This document shows, one piece after another, positions 34,461-43,326 of a stretch of DNA of 64,000 nucleotides. The DNA is taken from contig JAEYMI010000043.1 of the NCBI GenBank assembly GCA_023461275.1, positions 62,001-126,000 on the forward strand. The letters are read 5' to 3'. Below the pieces are notes generated by a model, which saw nothing but the letters and a program-made list of their open reading frames with translations, had not been told where the DNA came from and made no database searches. The stretch comes from Actinomycetes bacterium. GTDB taxonomy: Bacteria; Actinomycetota; Actinomycetes; Mycobacteriales; Mycobacteriaceae. Made by a program: the position numbers and the translations under genes. Numbering within the stretch: position 1 is the stretch's first letter; the number at the start of each line of letters is the position of its first letter.

Positions 34461-35513
34461 TTACTGAAGTTGATGCGCCAGGCTGTTCACACGCCGCTCG
34501 AGGCCACGCCACGAGTCGCCGTCGATCACCGGGTCCACACCGCCTCGGTCGATGAAGTCGTCGAGCGTCTCGAGTGTGGAATACCTTGGGGCAAAACCGA
34601 GTTCGGTCCGCATACGGGTGGTGTCGAGGACCCGACCATAGGTCAGATACTCGGTCTGACTCGATCGCAGTTTGGCCGAACGAAGATCCTGCAGCACACC
34701 GGTGATCGGGGCGAGCAGCCCGCCGGGGACCGGCAACGCGAGGTGCCCGGCGCGTCGGATCGCCTGACTGAGAGTCACCACGCCTTGCCCGGCGATGTTG
34801 AACGTCCCCGGCCGGCCGGCGACGGTGACATGTTCCATCGCGGCGAGGGCATCCTCTTCGTGCAGGAACTGCAGGCGCGGGTCGAACCCGAAGACTGTTG
34901 GCACCACCGGCAACGACAGGTAGGAACTCATCCGCGTGTTGATCCGTGGACCCAGCATGGCCTGCAACCGCACTGTGGTGACCGCGATGTCTTGTCGACG
35001 CCGCGCCAATCCTCGGACGTAGCCCTCCACATCGAGCAGATCGCGGCCGTATCCGCGGGTGGGTTCACGACGGGCCGAGGTCTCCTCGGCGAAGTGCGAC
35101 GGATCATGTGCGCTGGCGCCGTAGACCATCGCGGTCGACCGTAGGATCAGCCGCTTCACCGACGGGCTGCGCTGGCAGGCGGCGCACACCTGCATCGAAC
35201 CCATCACGGTGAAATCCTTGATGGCCGCCGAATGTTGAGCGGTGTCCATGATCGACGTCGCCGCATGCACGACGGTGTCGACGTCGTATCCGGCGATGGC
35301 CTTCGCGATGGTCGGCCGTCGAATGTCCAGGCGCAGGAATTCGGCGCGACCCATCCGTCGGAGCAGGTCTTTCCGCGGAATCCGGGAGTCGACGGCCACG
35401 ACGCGCTCGATGTCGGGGTTGGCGGCCAGCCTGGCGACCAGGTATCCCCCAAGGAACGTCGACGCGCCGGTCACCAGGACCGAACGCGGGGTTCCCGAAG
35501 AGTTGTCAGGCAT
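34461..35513 (-). CDS. NAD-dependent epimerase/dehydratase, GalE2-like
   Basis: Extended SDR protein of 350 residues: nucleotide motif SVLVTGASTFLGGYLVARL (TGAxxxxG), D-R segment VVAVDSRIPRKDL and the STAMVYGAS strand. The usual catalytic YxxxK is not obvious; YGRDLLDVEGYV occupies that position with Asp for Lys, so enzymatic epimerase activity is doubtful. ATG 35513 follows TGAGG and is preferred to the frame start at 35540. Upstream of the acyltransferase and likely co-expressed. Confidence 0.82.
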   Translation of the reverse strand: MPDNSSGTPRSVLVTGASTFLGGYLVARLAANPDIERVVAVDSRIPRKDLLRRMGRAEFLRLDIRRPTIAKAIAGYDVDTVVHAATSIMDTAQHSAAIKDFTVMGSMQVCAACQRSPSVKRLILRSTAMVYGASAHDPSHFAEETSARREPTRGYGRDLLDVEGYVRGLARRRQDIAVTTVRLQAMLGPRINTRMSSYLSLPVVPTVFGFDPRLQFLHEEDALAAMEHVTVAGRPGTFNIAGQGVVTLSQAIRRAGHLALPVPGGLLAPITGVLQDLRSAKLRSSQTEYLTYGRVLDTTRMRTELGFAPRYSTLETLDDFIDRGGVDPVIDGDSWRGLERRVNSLAHQLQ

Positions 35514-35664
35514 GATCCTCAGGGTAATCGCGCACCGCATCCGGCGCTGTTCGGTCGGGCGATGCGTCGGGGTGGGAAGTTCTAAACGCCCGTCGAACTT
35601 TCAGCCGCGGAGTGGGTATGCGCCCCGCGGCTGCAAGCACACCCGCGTTCGAAAGCGAATAAAT

Positions 35665-36624
35665 ATGTACACCCGTTTCATGCTCGAATTCGAGGACGGC
35701 GATTTCCGAACCGCAGGTGGCGGAGTGAACACCACAATTGACGTCTTCCAGCGCCCACTGGGAACGCGCAACGGCGACGACAAGTACTGCCTCCGATTGT
35801 GGTTGATCCCCAGAGATAGATCGTGGGACGAGCTCTCGACAAGCGAATACGCCACAGCACGCAGCTTCTACATCCAAGCCGTCGGATCAGCCTCCGCACT
35901 CGCGGTAGAAACCCGCACCCTCGACGCCAACGGCCAACCGGCCCGCTATCAAATCGGCCGAAAAAACAGCTCCCGCACTCCCGACACCGACATCACCTTC
36001 AACATGGGCCACGAAGTACATGTCCAGGCCAACGAAGTCTTCGACGCCGACGACGCCAGCCAACTCTTCTGGCAATACCACGAGACCGGAAAAATCACCG
36101 ACGCCGAATATGAACTACGCCCACTCAAAGACAACCAACCACCCGACTACCGCATACCGCACACCCACATTCTCTATCGCAATGGCAGAGAGCACAAAGA
36201 ATCTATCGTTCCGAACACCGCACGCAGCTATCTCTTTCGAATAATCAACAGACTCAACGGGATAGCCGGAAAGACTCTTTCCATCGCCCGCATGGTTGAC
36301 GGCGAGGTATTCGACACACCAACTGAACAAGACCAACACGAAGAATTCCTACAAACCACCGGAATAGCAGCCCAGAACAAGCTGACCGCCGAAGTCAGAC
36401 AACCGTCAGCTAACGGCTTCACGCTCTACACACTCGGCCATCAAACCGACACACCGAACAACCAAGCACACGAACCGGAGATCACGATCTCGTACTACGA
36501 CACCCCGATACTGGTCTACCCCAACGAAACCTTCGGACCCGACGAGGTCGCCGACATCTTCGAGCACTACCTGCGCACCAACCGAGTACCCGAGACCTAC
36601 ACGCTGCGCGAAATCGCTCTGTAG
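35665..36624 (+). CDS. Hypothetical protein with two related halves, lower GC
   Basis: Protein of 319 residues of no family I recognise. The two halves, each about 155 residues, end alike: VQANEVFDADDASQLFWQYHETGKI then YELRPL, and VYPNETFGPDEVADIFEHYLRT then YTLREI. Both contain beta-rich stretches before that motif (DTDITFNMGHEV, EPEITISYYDTP), suggesting an internal duplication. No signal peptide or membrane segment. The coding sequence is visibly poorer in GC than its neighbours. ATG 35665 is chosen as the point where the composition and conserved-looking sequence begin; the frame is open back to 35242. A hairpin terminator follows. It could be an immunity-type or accessory protein, but that is a guess. 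Confidence 0.7.
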   Translation: MYTRFMLEFEDGDFRTAGGGVNTTIDVFQRPLGTRNGDDKYCLRLWLIPRDRSWDELSTSEYATARSFYIQAVGSASALAVETRTLDANGQPARYQIGRKNSSRTPDTDITFNMGHEVHVQANEVFDADDASQLFWQYHETGKITDAEYELRPLKDNQPPDYRIPHTHILYRNGREHKESIVPNTARSYLFRIINRLNGIAGKTLSIARMVDGEVFDTPTEQDQHEEFLQTTGIAAQNKLTAEVRQPSANGFTLYTLGHQTDTPNNQAHEPEITISYYDTPILVYPNETFGPDEVADIFEHYLRTNRVPETYTLREIAL

Positions 36625-36680
36625 CAGCTCCGCACCACCGGGTCTGTACCACCGGAACTGCACGCCACCAGACAGCACAA

Positions 36681-36709
36681 AAGTAGCGGAAGGAGACCTT
36701 CCGCTACTT
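36681..36709. terminator. Bidirectional hairpin terminator
   Basis: Perfect 13-bp stem AAGTAGCGGAAGG with a three-base loop AGA, between the plus-strand two-half protein gene and the minus-strand bS22 gene. Confidence 0.82.
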
Positions 36710-36766
36710 GTGCTTGCTATTCGGCTTTGCAGCCCGATCGCTGACGCCCCAAGAGGACGTCGGCGA

Positions 36767-36868
36767 TCACTTACCGAGTTTGCGGCGCTGCACCCGGGTC
36801 CGACGCAGGAGCTTGCGGTGCTTCTTCTTCGACATCCGCTTGCGACGCTTCTTGATCACTGAACCCAT
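36767..36868 (-). CDS. Ribosomal protein bS22 (AURKAIP1/COX24-like, Rv0500B-like)
   Basis: A 33-residue, extremely basic protein: [19 protein letters not shown] followed by [14 protein letters not shown]. This is the actinobacterial small-subunit protein bS22, known from mycobacterial ribosomes. The ATG at 36868 has GAGGAAG eight bases before it. It lies between the BldC-like gene and a hairpin terminator, as Rv0500B lies beside Rv0500A. Too short for standard ORF cut-offs, but the sequence is highly characteristic. Confidence 0.93.
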
Positions 36869-37224
36869 CGGGGCGCTTCCTCACACTCTTGTCCGTCTAG
36901 ACACTCTTACCGTCTAGCTGTGTTGACTTGTCTAGCTCTGCTGATACGACGTTGTTCTCGCCTCGCGGCCACCCGCGACAACAGCTCGTTTGAGGTCGTC
37001 GTCGAGAAGCGCACGGGCACGCGAAGCACCAGCCTACCGGTCGGGTGCCCGACGATAAAAATCAGGTGAACACCAGCCCCTGCGCACAGGGCACTTGAGA
37101 ACACAGGGCACTGGAAGAACGCACACGCTCCCGTGGACCACTGCAGGTCCACGGGAGCGTGCGTCGTCGACGGTCGACTCGACGGTGTCAGGCGCGCTGG
37201 CGAGCGCGTCGGATCACGAACGAA
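36869..37224. other. Intergenic region between bS22 and BldC-like genes
   Basis: A 356-bp gap with no convincing gene. Next to bS22 there are three GTCTAG hexamers within about 45 bases (36893-36936), near TTGACT, so the bS22 promoter is probably here. The distal part holds a strong hairpin (37124-37161) that would end the BldC-like transcript. Confidence 0.55.
37124..37161 (-). terminator. Hairpin terminator downstream of BldC-like gene
   Basis: A perfect 16-bp stem (CACGCTCCCGTGGACC) with the six-base loop ACTGCA, 63 bp beyond the stop of the BldC-like gene. Confidence 0.75.
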
Positions 37225-37473
37225 TCAGCCGACGTCGAAGTACGAATTCTCGAGGTAGTCGTGTACTGCTTTCGCGTGCACACGGAACGAGCGACCCACG
37301 CGGACCGCCGGGAGTTCACCGTTGTGCACGAGGCGATACACCGTCATCTTCGATACACGCATCAAGGACGCAACCTCGGCAACCGTGAGGAACTGCGAGC
37401 CTGAGGCCGCGCTGCTCACCGCGTTGCTACTTGCTGGGCCGGTCCTGTCACCAGCCTGTTCTGCAGGTGCCAT
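37225..37473 (-). CDS. BldC/excisionase-type MerR-like DNA-binding protein (Rv0500A-like)
   Basis: Protein of 82 residues. After a disordered N-terminus of about 25 residues comes a winged helix: FLTVAEVASLMRVSKMTVYRLVHNGELPAVRVGRSFRV, typical of the helix_turn_helix_17/excisionase fold and of BldC developmental regulators. In mycobacteria the orthologous small gene follows proC, as here. Chromosomal position and absence of an integrase argue against a phage excisionase. Confidence 0.87.
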   Translation of the reverse strand: MAPAEQAGDRTGPASSNAVSSAASGSQFLTVAEVASLMRVSKMTVYRLVHNGELPAVRVGRSFRVHAKAVHDYLENSYFDVG

Positions 37474-37660
37474 GAATTACTCATACCTCCGGAGCACGCG
37501 TCGCGGCCGCCGGCTTCCCCTCCGGCGGACATAGACACGCACGTGCTTAAAGGAGCTTAGCGTGGCAGATGTGAAAAAAGCGACGTGAGTTGCAAACATA
37601 TTTCAGTTGATGGACAACTGACACCCACACGCTGGGGTTTTCCAGCCGGTTAACGGCAAT

Positions 37661-38530
37661 TTACGACGATTCTCTGTCTCCCCGTCCGACACTTCCGCCG
37701 GTCAAACCCTCAATGTCGGGTCGATGGCCAGCTCGTGCACTGGCTTCCGCGCACGCCTTGGTGGCCTGATAAACGGTGCCCCGCAGGCCGCCGACCTCGA
37801 ACTCTCGGATGGCCGCCGCCGTGGTCCCGCCCGGCGAGGTCACCGCCGCCCGCAGGTCGATCGGAGAGAGGCCGGATTCGCTCATCAACAGTCCCGCGCC
37901 ACGCACCGTCTGCACTGCCATCTCCGACGCCTGGGCGCGGGTCAGCCCCAGCGCCACCCCGGCGTCGATCATGGCCTCGGTGAGCAGGAAGACATACGCC
38001 GGCCCGGACCCGGAGATGGCGGTGACCGCATCCATCTGACGCTCGGGCACCACCAGGACCTTGCCGACGGCCTCCAGCATCGAGACCACCCCGGCCAGTT
38101 GTTCGTCGGAGACGTAGCGGCCCGGCGCCACCGCGGACATCGCCTCGTTGACCAGCATCGGCGTGTTCGGCATCACCCGGACCACCGGCGAGCCCGCCTG
38201 CAGCGCACCCTCATAACGCGAGATCGGGATACCGGCCACCAAGGTGACGGTCACGCGCTCGGTCTCGGCGTTGTCGTCGGCCGACGCCAGCTTGCGCAGC
38301 ACCGCGTCGACGGCCTCGGGTTTGACGGCCAACACCACGTAGTGCGCGTTCTCGACAGCCGAGGTCACGTCGGTGACCAGCACGCCGTACTCGTCGGCGA
38401 TCTCCTTGGCGCGGGAATCCACCTTCTCCGCGACCACGATGTTCTTGGCCTGCCGGCCGGCCGCAATGAGTCCGGCCAGCAGCGCCTCGCCGATCTTGCC
38501 GCCGCCGATGATCGCGATCCGTTCGCTCAC
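37661..38530 (-). CDS. proC: Pyrroline-5-carboxylate reductase
   Basis: Last step of proline synthesis: reduces 1-pyrroline-5-carboxylate with NAD(P)H. Protein of 289 residues with Rossmann motif IAIIGGGKIGEALLAGL, RVMPNTPMLVNEAMSA and the C-terminal signature VTSPGGTTAAAIREFEVGGLRG. GTG or ATG start at 38530 fits the family N-terminus. It is followed by the BldC-like gene after 187 bp. Confidence 0.95.
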   Translation of the reverse strand: MSERIAIIGGGKIGEALLAGLIAAGRQAKNIVVAEKVDSRAKEIADEYGVLVTDVTSAVENAHYVVLAVKPEAVDAVLRKLASADDNAETERVTVTLVAGIPISRYEGALQAGSPVVRVMPNTPMLVNEAMSAVAPGRYVSDEQLAGVVSMLEAVGKVLVVPERQMDAVTAISGSGPAYVFLLTEAMIDAGVALGLTRAQASEMAVQTVRGAGLLMSESGLSPIDLRAAVTSPGGTTAAAIREFEVGGLRGTVYQATKACAEASARAGHRPDIEGLTGGSVGRGDRESS

Positions 38531-38574
38531 GCTTGGTCCTTTGCCTTCCGTTGCCCTAAATGGGCGTCCGCGTC

Positions 38575-38619
38575 GTAGATGGTGAGGTCGTCGATGGTGA
38601 GGTCGTAGATGGTGAGTCC
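38575..38619. repeat. 15-bp tandem repeat upstream of proC
   Basis: Three units of 15 bases (GTAGATGGTGAGGTC, GTCGATGGTGAGGTC, GTAGATGGTGAGTCC) in the 97-bp gap between the thioesterase-like gene and proC. Confidence 0.82.
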
Positions 38620-38627
38620 GGCGCCGC

Positions 38628-39497
38628 TCAGCCCTGGCCTTGCGGTATCAGCGCAAGCTGTCGCGACTGTGCGACCACCACACCCGTCGAGTCCACCACG
38701 AGATGGTCTTCCTCGAACATCCCGGGTCCCACCTCGGCGCTGGTCGCGGCGAATCGCAGCCAGCCCGGCGCGGGGTGTCTGCGGATGTAGGTGGTCAGCT
38801 GCACGGTCGGCGCCCAGCCGAACAAGGCCAGGTTCATCACCACCGGAGGCGAGACGTCGCACACCAGCACGGCGAAGTCGACGTCGGGATCGCCGTCCAC
38901 CGGCCGCGCCCACCCCCGCACCACCGGAACGCCCTTCTCACCACGCACGATGGGGAAGGTCACCGGATCAAGCGCGATGTCGACGGCCGGCGACAGGTGC
39001 ATGACCTCGCCGACCGGAGAATCACCCACCACGATCGACCCCTCCGGCGGCGCGGTGGGGACCCCGTCGAGCATCGTCGGCGCGGAGTGATGGGGCGTGC
39101 CGGTGTCGGGCCGGGCCAGCGTCACCGACGACGAGACCATCAGGCGCCCGTTCTGGATGACGTCGGCGGTCACCACCGACACCGTGCGTCCCCGCTTGCG
39201 CAGCGTGACGACGATGTCGACGGCCGCCGGGTCGGGCGCGCTCAGGTAGTCACTCGAAATGGCGACGACTATCAGCTCGCCGGACACCGGGTTGTCGGCG
39301 GTCAGTTCGGCGAATCCACGTCGCGCGGCATGCGCCACGACCATCTGCAGGCTGCCACCGTGCACCTTGGGTCCGATGGTGAACACCGGGTCGATGACGG
39401 TGCGATAGGTCCGCACCCCAAGTCCGTCAGCCGATTCGCGGACCGGCGGTTCCGCGACGTCGGTCAGTGCCAACAGGTCGATCAGCTTCTCATTCAT
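38628..39497 (-). CDS. TesB-like double-hotdog acyl-CoA thioesterase family protein (Rv0499-like)
   Basis: Protein of 289 residues. The N-terminal half has the hotdog-helix segment KVHGGSLQMVVAHAARRG and the C-terminal half repeats the fold (VVMNLALFGWAPTVQLTTYIRRHPAPGWL). This is the 4HBT_3/TesB arrangement of acyl-CoA thioesterases. It overlaps the upstream isomerase-like gene by eight bases and sits before proC, the same relative position as Rv0499. Substrate unknown. Confidence 0.8.
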   Translation of the reverse strand: MNEKLIDLLALTDVAEPPVRESADGLGVRTYRTVIDPVFTIGPKVHGGSLQMVVAHAARRGFAELTADNPVSGELIVVAISSDYLSAPDPAAVDIVVTLRKRGRTVSVVTADVIQNGRLMVSSSVTLARPDTGTPHHSAPTMLDGVPTAPPEGSIVVGDSPVGEVMHLSPAVDIALDPVTFPIVRGEKGVPVVRGWARPVDGDPDVDFAVLVCDVSPPVVMNLALFGWAPTVQLTTYIRRHPAPGWLRFAATSAEVGPGMFEEDHLVVDSTGVVVAQSRQLALIPQGQG

Positions 39498-40416
39498 CGG
39501 TCTCCTGCCCGGTCCCGGGCGCGGTGGTGGGCGTGGTGGTGACGTCGGCCCGGCTCAGATGCGTACGTGCGAACTCCAACGATCTCGCGAGCAACGCGCT
39601 TCGTTCCGGTTTGGTGCGCGCGCCGCTGGTGGTCACCTCGAGCACCACGGCACCGGCAAAACCGTTGCGCGCCAACGCCTGACACACCTCGGCACAGGGC
39701 TGAACCCCGTCGCCGGGAATGAGGTGCTCGTCGGTGGCCGCGCCGCGTCCGTCGGCCAGATGCAGATGCGAGAGACGATTGCCCATCCGCTCGAACATGG
39801 CCAGCGCATCGGCGCCGGCAGTCGCGGTGTGGGACAGGTCGAGGGTGTAGTGGGCGTAGCCGTCGTCGGTGGGGTCGATCGACTTGCCGAAGGCCGACGC
39901 GGCGGCTCCGGGACCACCGCCGCGTTTGGCGAGCCGCTTGACCGACCGGTCCCCCGCGCCGAACAACCGGTCGGCGCGCATCGGGAACATGTTCTCCACC
40001 GCCACGTGCACGGGGCTGCCTTCTTCGAGTTCGACGACGAGATCGTCGAATCCGGCGACATAGGCCCGCTGCCACCGGAACGGTGGATGCACGACGACGG
40101 TGGTGGCGCCCAGATCTTCGGCCGCCTGCACCGACCGCGCGAGTTTGGCCAACGGGTCACGCCCCCACACCCGCTGCGAGATCAGCAGACAAGGTGCGTG
40201 CAGCGAGAGCACCGGCACCTGATAGCGCTCGGAGAGGTATTCGATGTGCCTGATGTCCTGGCTGACCGGGTCACCCCACACCATCAGTTCGACGCCGTCG
40301 AACCCGAGCTCGGCGGCATAGGCGAACGCGGCCTCGGTGTTCTGCGGATAGACCGAGGCGGTGGACAATCCGACCGGAATCTCGGGCGCGCGGGCGGGCA
40401 CGTTTGCTGAAGTCAC
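39490..40416 (-). CDS. Sugar phosphate isomerase/epimerase (AP endonuclease 2-like, Rv0498-like)
   Basis: Protein of 308 residues with a xylose-isomerase-like TIM barrel: VGLSTASVYPQNTEAAFAYAAELGFDGVEL, VLSLHAP, VAVENMFPM, LDLSHTATAGADAL and LSHLHLADG, whose Glu, Asp and His residues would bind a divalent metal. Cytoplasmic; specific sugar unknown. Co-oriented with the Rv0497-like membrane protein gene and overlapping the thioesterase-like gene, so part of one operon. Confidence 0.83.
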   Translation of the reverse strand: MTSANVPARAPEIPVGLSTASVYPQNTEAAFAYAAELGFDGVELMVWGDPVSQDIRHIEYLSERYQVPVLSLHAPCLLISQRVWGRDPLAKLARSVQAAEDLGATTVVVHPPFRWQRAYVAGFDDLVVELEEGSPVHVAVENMFPMRADRLFGAGDRSVKRLAKRGGGPGAAASAFGKSIDPTDDGYAHYTLDLSHTATAGADALAMFERMGNRLSHLHLADGRGAATDEHLIPGDGVQPCAEVCQALARNGFAGAVVLEVTTSGARTKPERSALLARSLEFARTHLSRADVTTTPTTAPGTGQETDE

Positions 40417-40441
40417 CGTTGCTGGCTCACCGTTGCCGAGC

Positions 40442-42163
40442 TCAGGTGGCCAACAAGACGAGTGGACCGATGGTGACGATCAGTCCGACACCCATCGCGA
40501 GCAGCGTCGTGGTCAGGTCACGCGAGCGACGCACGATATGCGCGAGCGTCACGATGCCGAAGATCACCACCACCGCGAGGACCAGCGCGAAGTACACGTT
40601 CCACTTCCAGAGCTCGGTGAAACCCCAGAACAGGCCGATTCCGACGGCCAGCCCGACGATCGCCTCGCCGGCCACCTGCGCCCAGGCCAGCACCGGCGAG
40701 CGATCCGAGGTGGACGCCTCGTCCTTCTGCGACGTGCCGGTCGAAACCTTGTCCGTCGACGACGAAGGGTCCGACAGCGCGGCCGTCGACGATGCCGAGT
40801 CCGAGAGCACCGACTTCGACGTGGCAGCCGTCAGGGGCGAGGCGGTCGTCGAGTCGTCCTCTGAAGTAGCGGTGTCCGGCTGGTCCGGGCTCGACGTCGC
40901 GGCCGAATCGGTGCCGCCGGCGGCTCGGCCCGCGCGCAGCGGGTCGACGCCGGAGGCCGCCGGGAATCCACCCGTCGCGGTACCGAACATCGGGGCACGA
41001 CGATCCGACGCCGCCGGACCACCGGTTGTCGACGACGATTCCGTGGCCTCATCAGTCACTGCCTCACCGGTCACGTCGGGGCGCGACGCGGCAGCGAGGT
41101 CAAGTCGCGACGTCGAAGCCGGCTTGTCCTTCGTGTCGCCGCCCTTCGTGTCACCGCCCTTCGTGTCACCGCCCTTCTTGTCGCCGTCTTTCCTGTCCTT
41201 CAGCCACCGTGACAGACCTCGGCGGGGTGCCTCGTCTTCGTCGTCGTCGACGTCGGCGAACGACCGGTAGGCGTCGAAGTCGTCATCGACGATCTCCGAG
41301 AAGTCACCCTGTCGTGAGCTCCCCGGCCGTGAACCCGGTTGCCGACGCTGCGACGGCAGATCGGCGGCCTCGACCTCGTCTTCCGGGTCGACGACAACGA
41401 CGTCGTCGCGGTCGCCGACGACCGGGATGATCCCGGTCACCGCGTTGGCCGCGCGTTCGTCGATGATCTCGTCGTCGATCCTGGAACCGCTGTCAGAGGT
41501 CCTGAGCCGGCGGGCCACCGCGTCGGCGCTGAAGTCGCGCGACATCGGTGGCACCTCGGGCTGCGGCGGCTGCTGCCGCGCGGCCCGGCGGCCGCCCGGC
41601 TGCGACGATTCGGGAGCACCGCCGGCCGCGAACCGCGGACGCGACAGCTGGGAGTCGGGGTTGTCCGGTGCTGTTTCGCCCGGCCCGGCCCACCGATCGA
41701 CCGACGCCACATCGTCGACCTGACGTCGGGGCACCGGATTGGACGCACGCGGGAACGTCTCGGAACGGCCATCTCCCCCGCCGGAACCCTGATCGGCCGG
41801 GACCTCCGCGGGCGGCTGAGTCGGGGCTGATGGTGCCGCCGATGACGGGGACGGAGAAGGCGCTGGTGTTGGTGCCGGTGTCGGCGTCGGTGAACCGGTC
41901 TCGGCCGGATGCGGCCGTACCGATGGATCGGCGGGCGGCGCGGCCGCGGCGCTCCTCGGGGTGGCCGGGATCGAGCCGGTGTCACTGATGCGCGGGATCT
42001 CGCCGGTCAGCTCCGATACCGAAACAGCTCCGTCGCGTCCGGCACGACGCCGGCCACGACCTTCACGGGATGGTCGCACGGCGGCGTCTCCCGCCTCACG
42101 ACTTCGGGCGAGGATCTCCGACACCGAGATCGGCCGGGATTCTGAAGCCGATTCGTCAGCCAT
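40442..42163 (-). CDS. Membrane protein with long disordered N-terminus (Rv0497-like)
   Basis: Protein of 573 residues. The first 470 or so are low-complexity (Pro/Ser/Asp rich) and contain two similar short motifs, ISVSEILARS near residue 12 and VSVSELTGEIPR near 47. A lysine-rich segment has three to four GGDTK repeats. The last 75 residues hold three hydrophobic helices (AGEAIVGLAVGIGLFWGF, VYFALVLAVVVIFGIVTLAHIV, TLLAMGVGLIVTIGPLVLLAT). Position between Rv0496- and Rv0498-like genes supports orthology with Rv0497. Function unknown. Confidence 0.8.
   Translation of the reverse strand: MADESASESRPISVSEILARSREAGDAAVRPSREGRGRRRAGRDGAVSVSELTGEIPRISDTGSIPATPRSAAAAPPADPSVRPHPAETGSPTPTPAPTPAPSPSPSSAAPSAPTQPPAEVPADQGSGGGDGRSETFPRASNPVPRRQVDDVASVDRWAGPGETAPDNPDSQLSRPRFAAGGAPESSQPGGRRAARQQPPQPEVPPMSRDFSADAVARRLRTSDSGSRIDDEIIDERAANAVTGIIPVVGDRDDVVVVDPEDEVEAADLPSQRRQPGSRPGSSRQGDFSEIVDDDFDAYRSFADVDDDEDEAPRRGLSRWLKDRKDGDKKGGDTKGGDTKGGDTKDKPASTSRLDLAAASRPDVTGEAVTDEATESSSTTGGPAASDRRAPMFGTATGGFPAASGVDPLRAGRAAGGTDSAATSSPDQPDTATSEDDSTTASPLTAATSKSVLSDSASSTAALSDPSSSTDKVSTGTSQKDEASTSDRSPVLAWAQVAGEAIVGLAVGIGLFWGFTELWKWNVYFALVLAVVVIFGIVTLAHIVRRSRDLTTTLLAMGVGLIVTIGPLVLLAT
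41128..41185. repeat. 15-bp tandem repeat in the Rv0497-like gene
   Basis: About four 15-base units (TTCGTGTCACCGCCC) encoding Gly-Gly-Asp-Thr-Lys in frame on the minus strand. Confidence 0.82.
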
Positions 42164-42247
42164 GCGGTGGCTCTCCGTCCTGTTCGTGTGATTCGCGATC
42201 GTCGCAGCCGCAGTCTTTGCGGATGACCCCGACGACCGGTCCGTAGG

Positions 42248-42303
42248 CTCTGGTGGTCAGGGGCTCTGGTGGTCAGGGGCACTGGTGGTCAGGGGCTCTG
42301 GTC
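42248..42303. repeat. 16-bp tandem repeat between ppx and Rv0497-like gene
   Basis: Three full 16-base units (CTCTGGTGGTCAGGGG twice, CACTGGTGGTCAGGGG once) and a degenerate fourth, in the 155-bp gap. Not a multiple of three, fitting a non-coding location. Confidence 0.85.
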
Positions 42304-42318
42304 CGGGGGCTCCGGCGG

Positions 42319-43278
42319 TCAGGGACCGGTCGCGACCGGTTCGTTGCGACCTGCCGGTTCGGTATCCAGCCGTCGGAGAATCACTCCTTCTCGTAGTGCC
42401 CAGGGGCAGATCTCGAGTGTATCGACCGACAGCGAACGCATCGCCGCCTCGGCGACGAGCGCGCCGGCCACGAGTTGTCCGGCACGGTCGGCGCTGACCC
42501 CTTCGAGCTCGGCACGATCATCCCGGGTCATCCGGGAGATGAACGCGATGAGCTGGCGCAGACCGCTGGAGGTCAGATACCGCTTGGCCCGCGGACCAGC
42601 GCTCGAGGGCGCCGCCCCGGTGAGCCGGGCCAGGCTGCGGAAGGTCTTCGACGTGCCGACGGCCAGATCGGGTTTGCCCGCCTCGCGCAATTCCCGCGAG
42701 GCTTCCTTGAGCTCGGCGTCGAGCCAATCGCGCAGCACCGTGATCCGACGACGGTCGGGCGGGTCACCGGGCAGCCATTCCCGGGTGAGCCGGCCGGCGC
42801 CGAGCGGGAGCGACAGCGCGACGTCGGGTTCCTCGTCGACGCCGTTGGACATCTCCAGCGAGCCACCGCCGATGTCGAAGGCCAGGATTCGTCCCGAACC
42901 CCAGCCGTACCACCGACGTACCGCGAGCGAGGTCAGGCGGGCTTCGTCCCGCCCGGACAGCACCTCCACACGCACCCCGGTCTCGGCGAAGACGCGGTCG
43001 AGTACATCGTCGGAATTGGTAGCGTCGCGCACCGCCGACGTCGCGAATGCCATCACCTGCTCGCACCCCGACGTGGTTGCGATGTGGGTGAACTCCTGCA
43101 CCGATTCGATCAGTGCGGCCTCACCCTTGACCGAGAGCCGGCCGTCGTCGTCGATCTGCTCGGCCAGCCGCAGGACCGACTTGGTGGAACTCATCGGCGT
43201 CGGATGACCGCCACGGTGGGCATCCACCACCAGCAGGTGAACCGTGTTGCTGCCGACGTCGAGAACTCCTAAACGCAC
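42319..43278 (-). CDS. ppx: Ppx/GppA-family exopolyphosphatase (Rv0496-like)
   Basis: Protein of 319 residues of the ASKHA fold: LGVLDVGSNTVHLLVVD (phosphate 1), AVRDATNSDDVL, ILAFDIGGGSLEMS (phosphate 2) and a C-terminal helical region. Such enzymes release phosphate from polyphosphate or pppGpp. ATG or GTG at 43278 starts at the family N-terminus. Its synteny with Rv0496 and nearness to the phosphate-responsive SenX3-RegX3 system fits a role in phosphate metabolism. Confidence 0.9.
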   Translation of the reverse strand: MRLGVLDVGSNTVHLLVVDAHRGGHPTPMSSTKSVLRLAEQIDDDGRLSVKGEAALIESVQEFTHIATTSGCEQVMAFATSAVRDATNSDDVLDRVFAETGVRVEVLSGRDEARLTSLAVRRWYGWGSGRILAFDIGGGSLEMSNGVDEEPDVALSLPLGAGRLTREWLPGDPPDRRRITVLRDWLDAELKEASRELREAGKPDLAVGTSKTFRSLARLTGAAPSSAGPRAKRYLTSSGLRQLIAFISRMTRDDRAELEGVSADRAGQLVAGALVAEAAMRSLSVDTLEICPWALREGVILRRLDTEPAGRNEPVATGP

Positions 43279-43326
43279 GCGTCCAAACTAGTCCACCCCC
43301 TGACCCCGGGAACGGGCGCTACCGGC

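Noticed and set aside
37225..37473. Phage excisionase indicating a prophage
   Set aside because: No integrase, att site or phage genes around; the gene is the conserved neighbour of proC and bS22.
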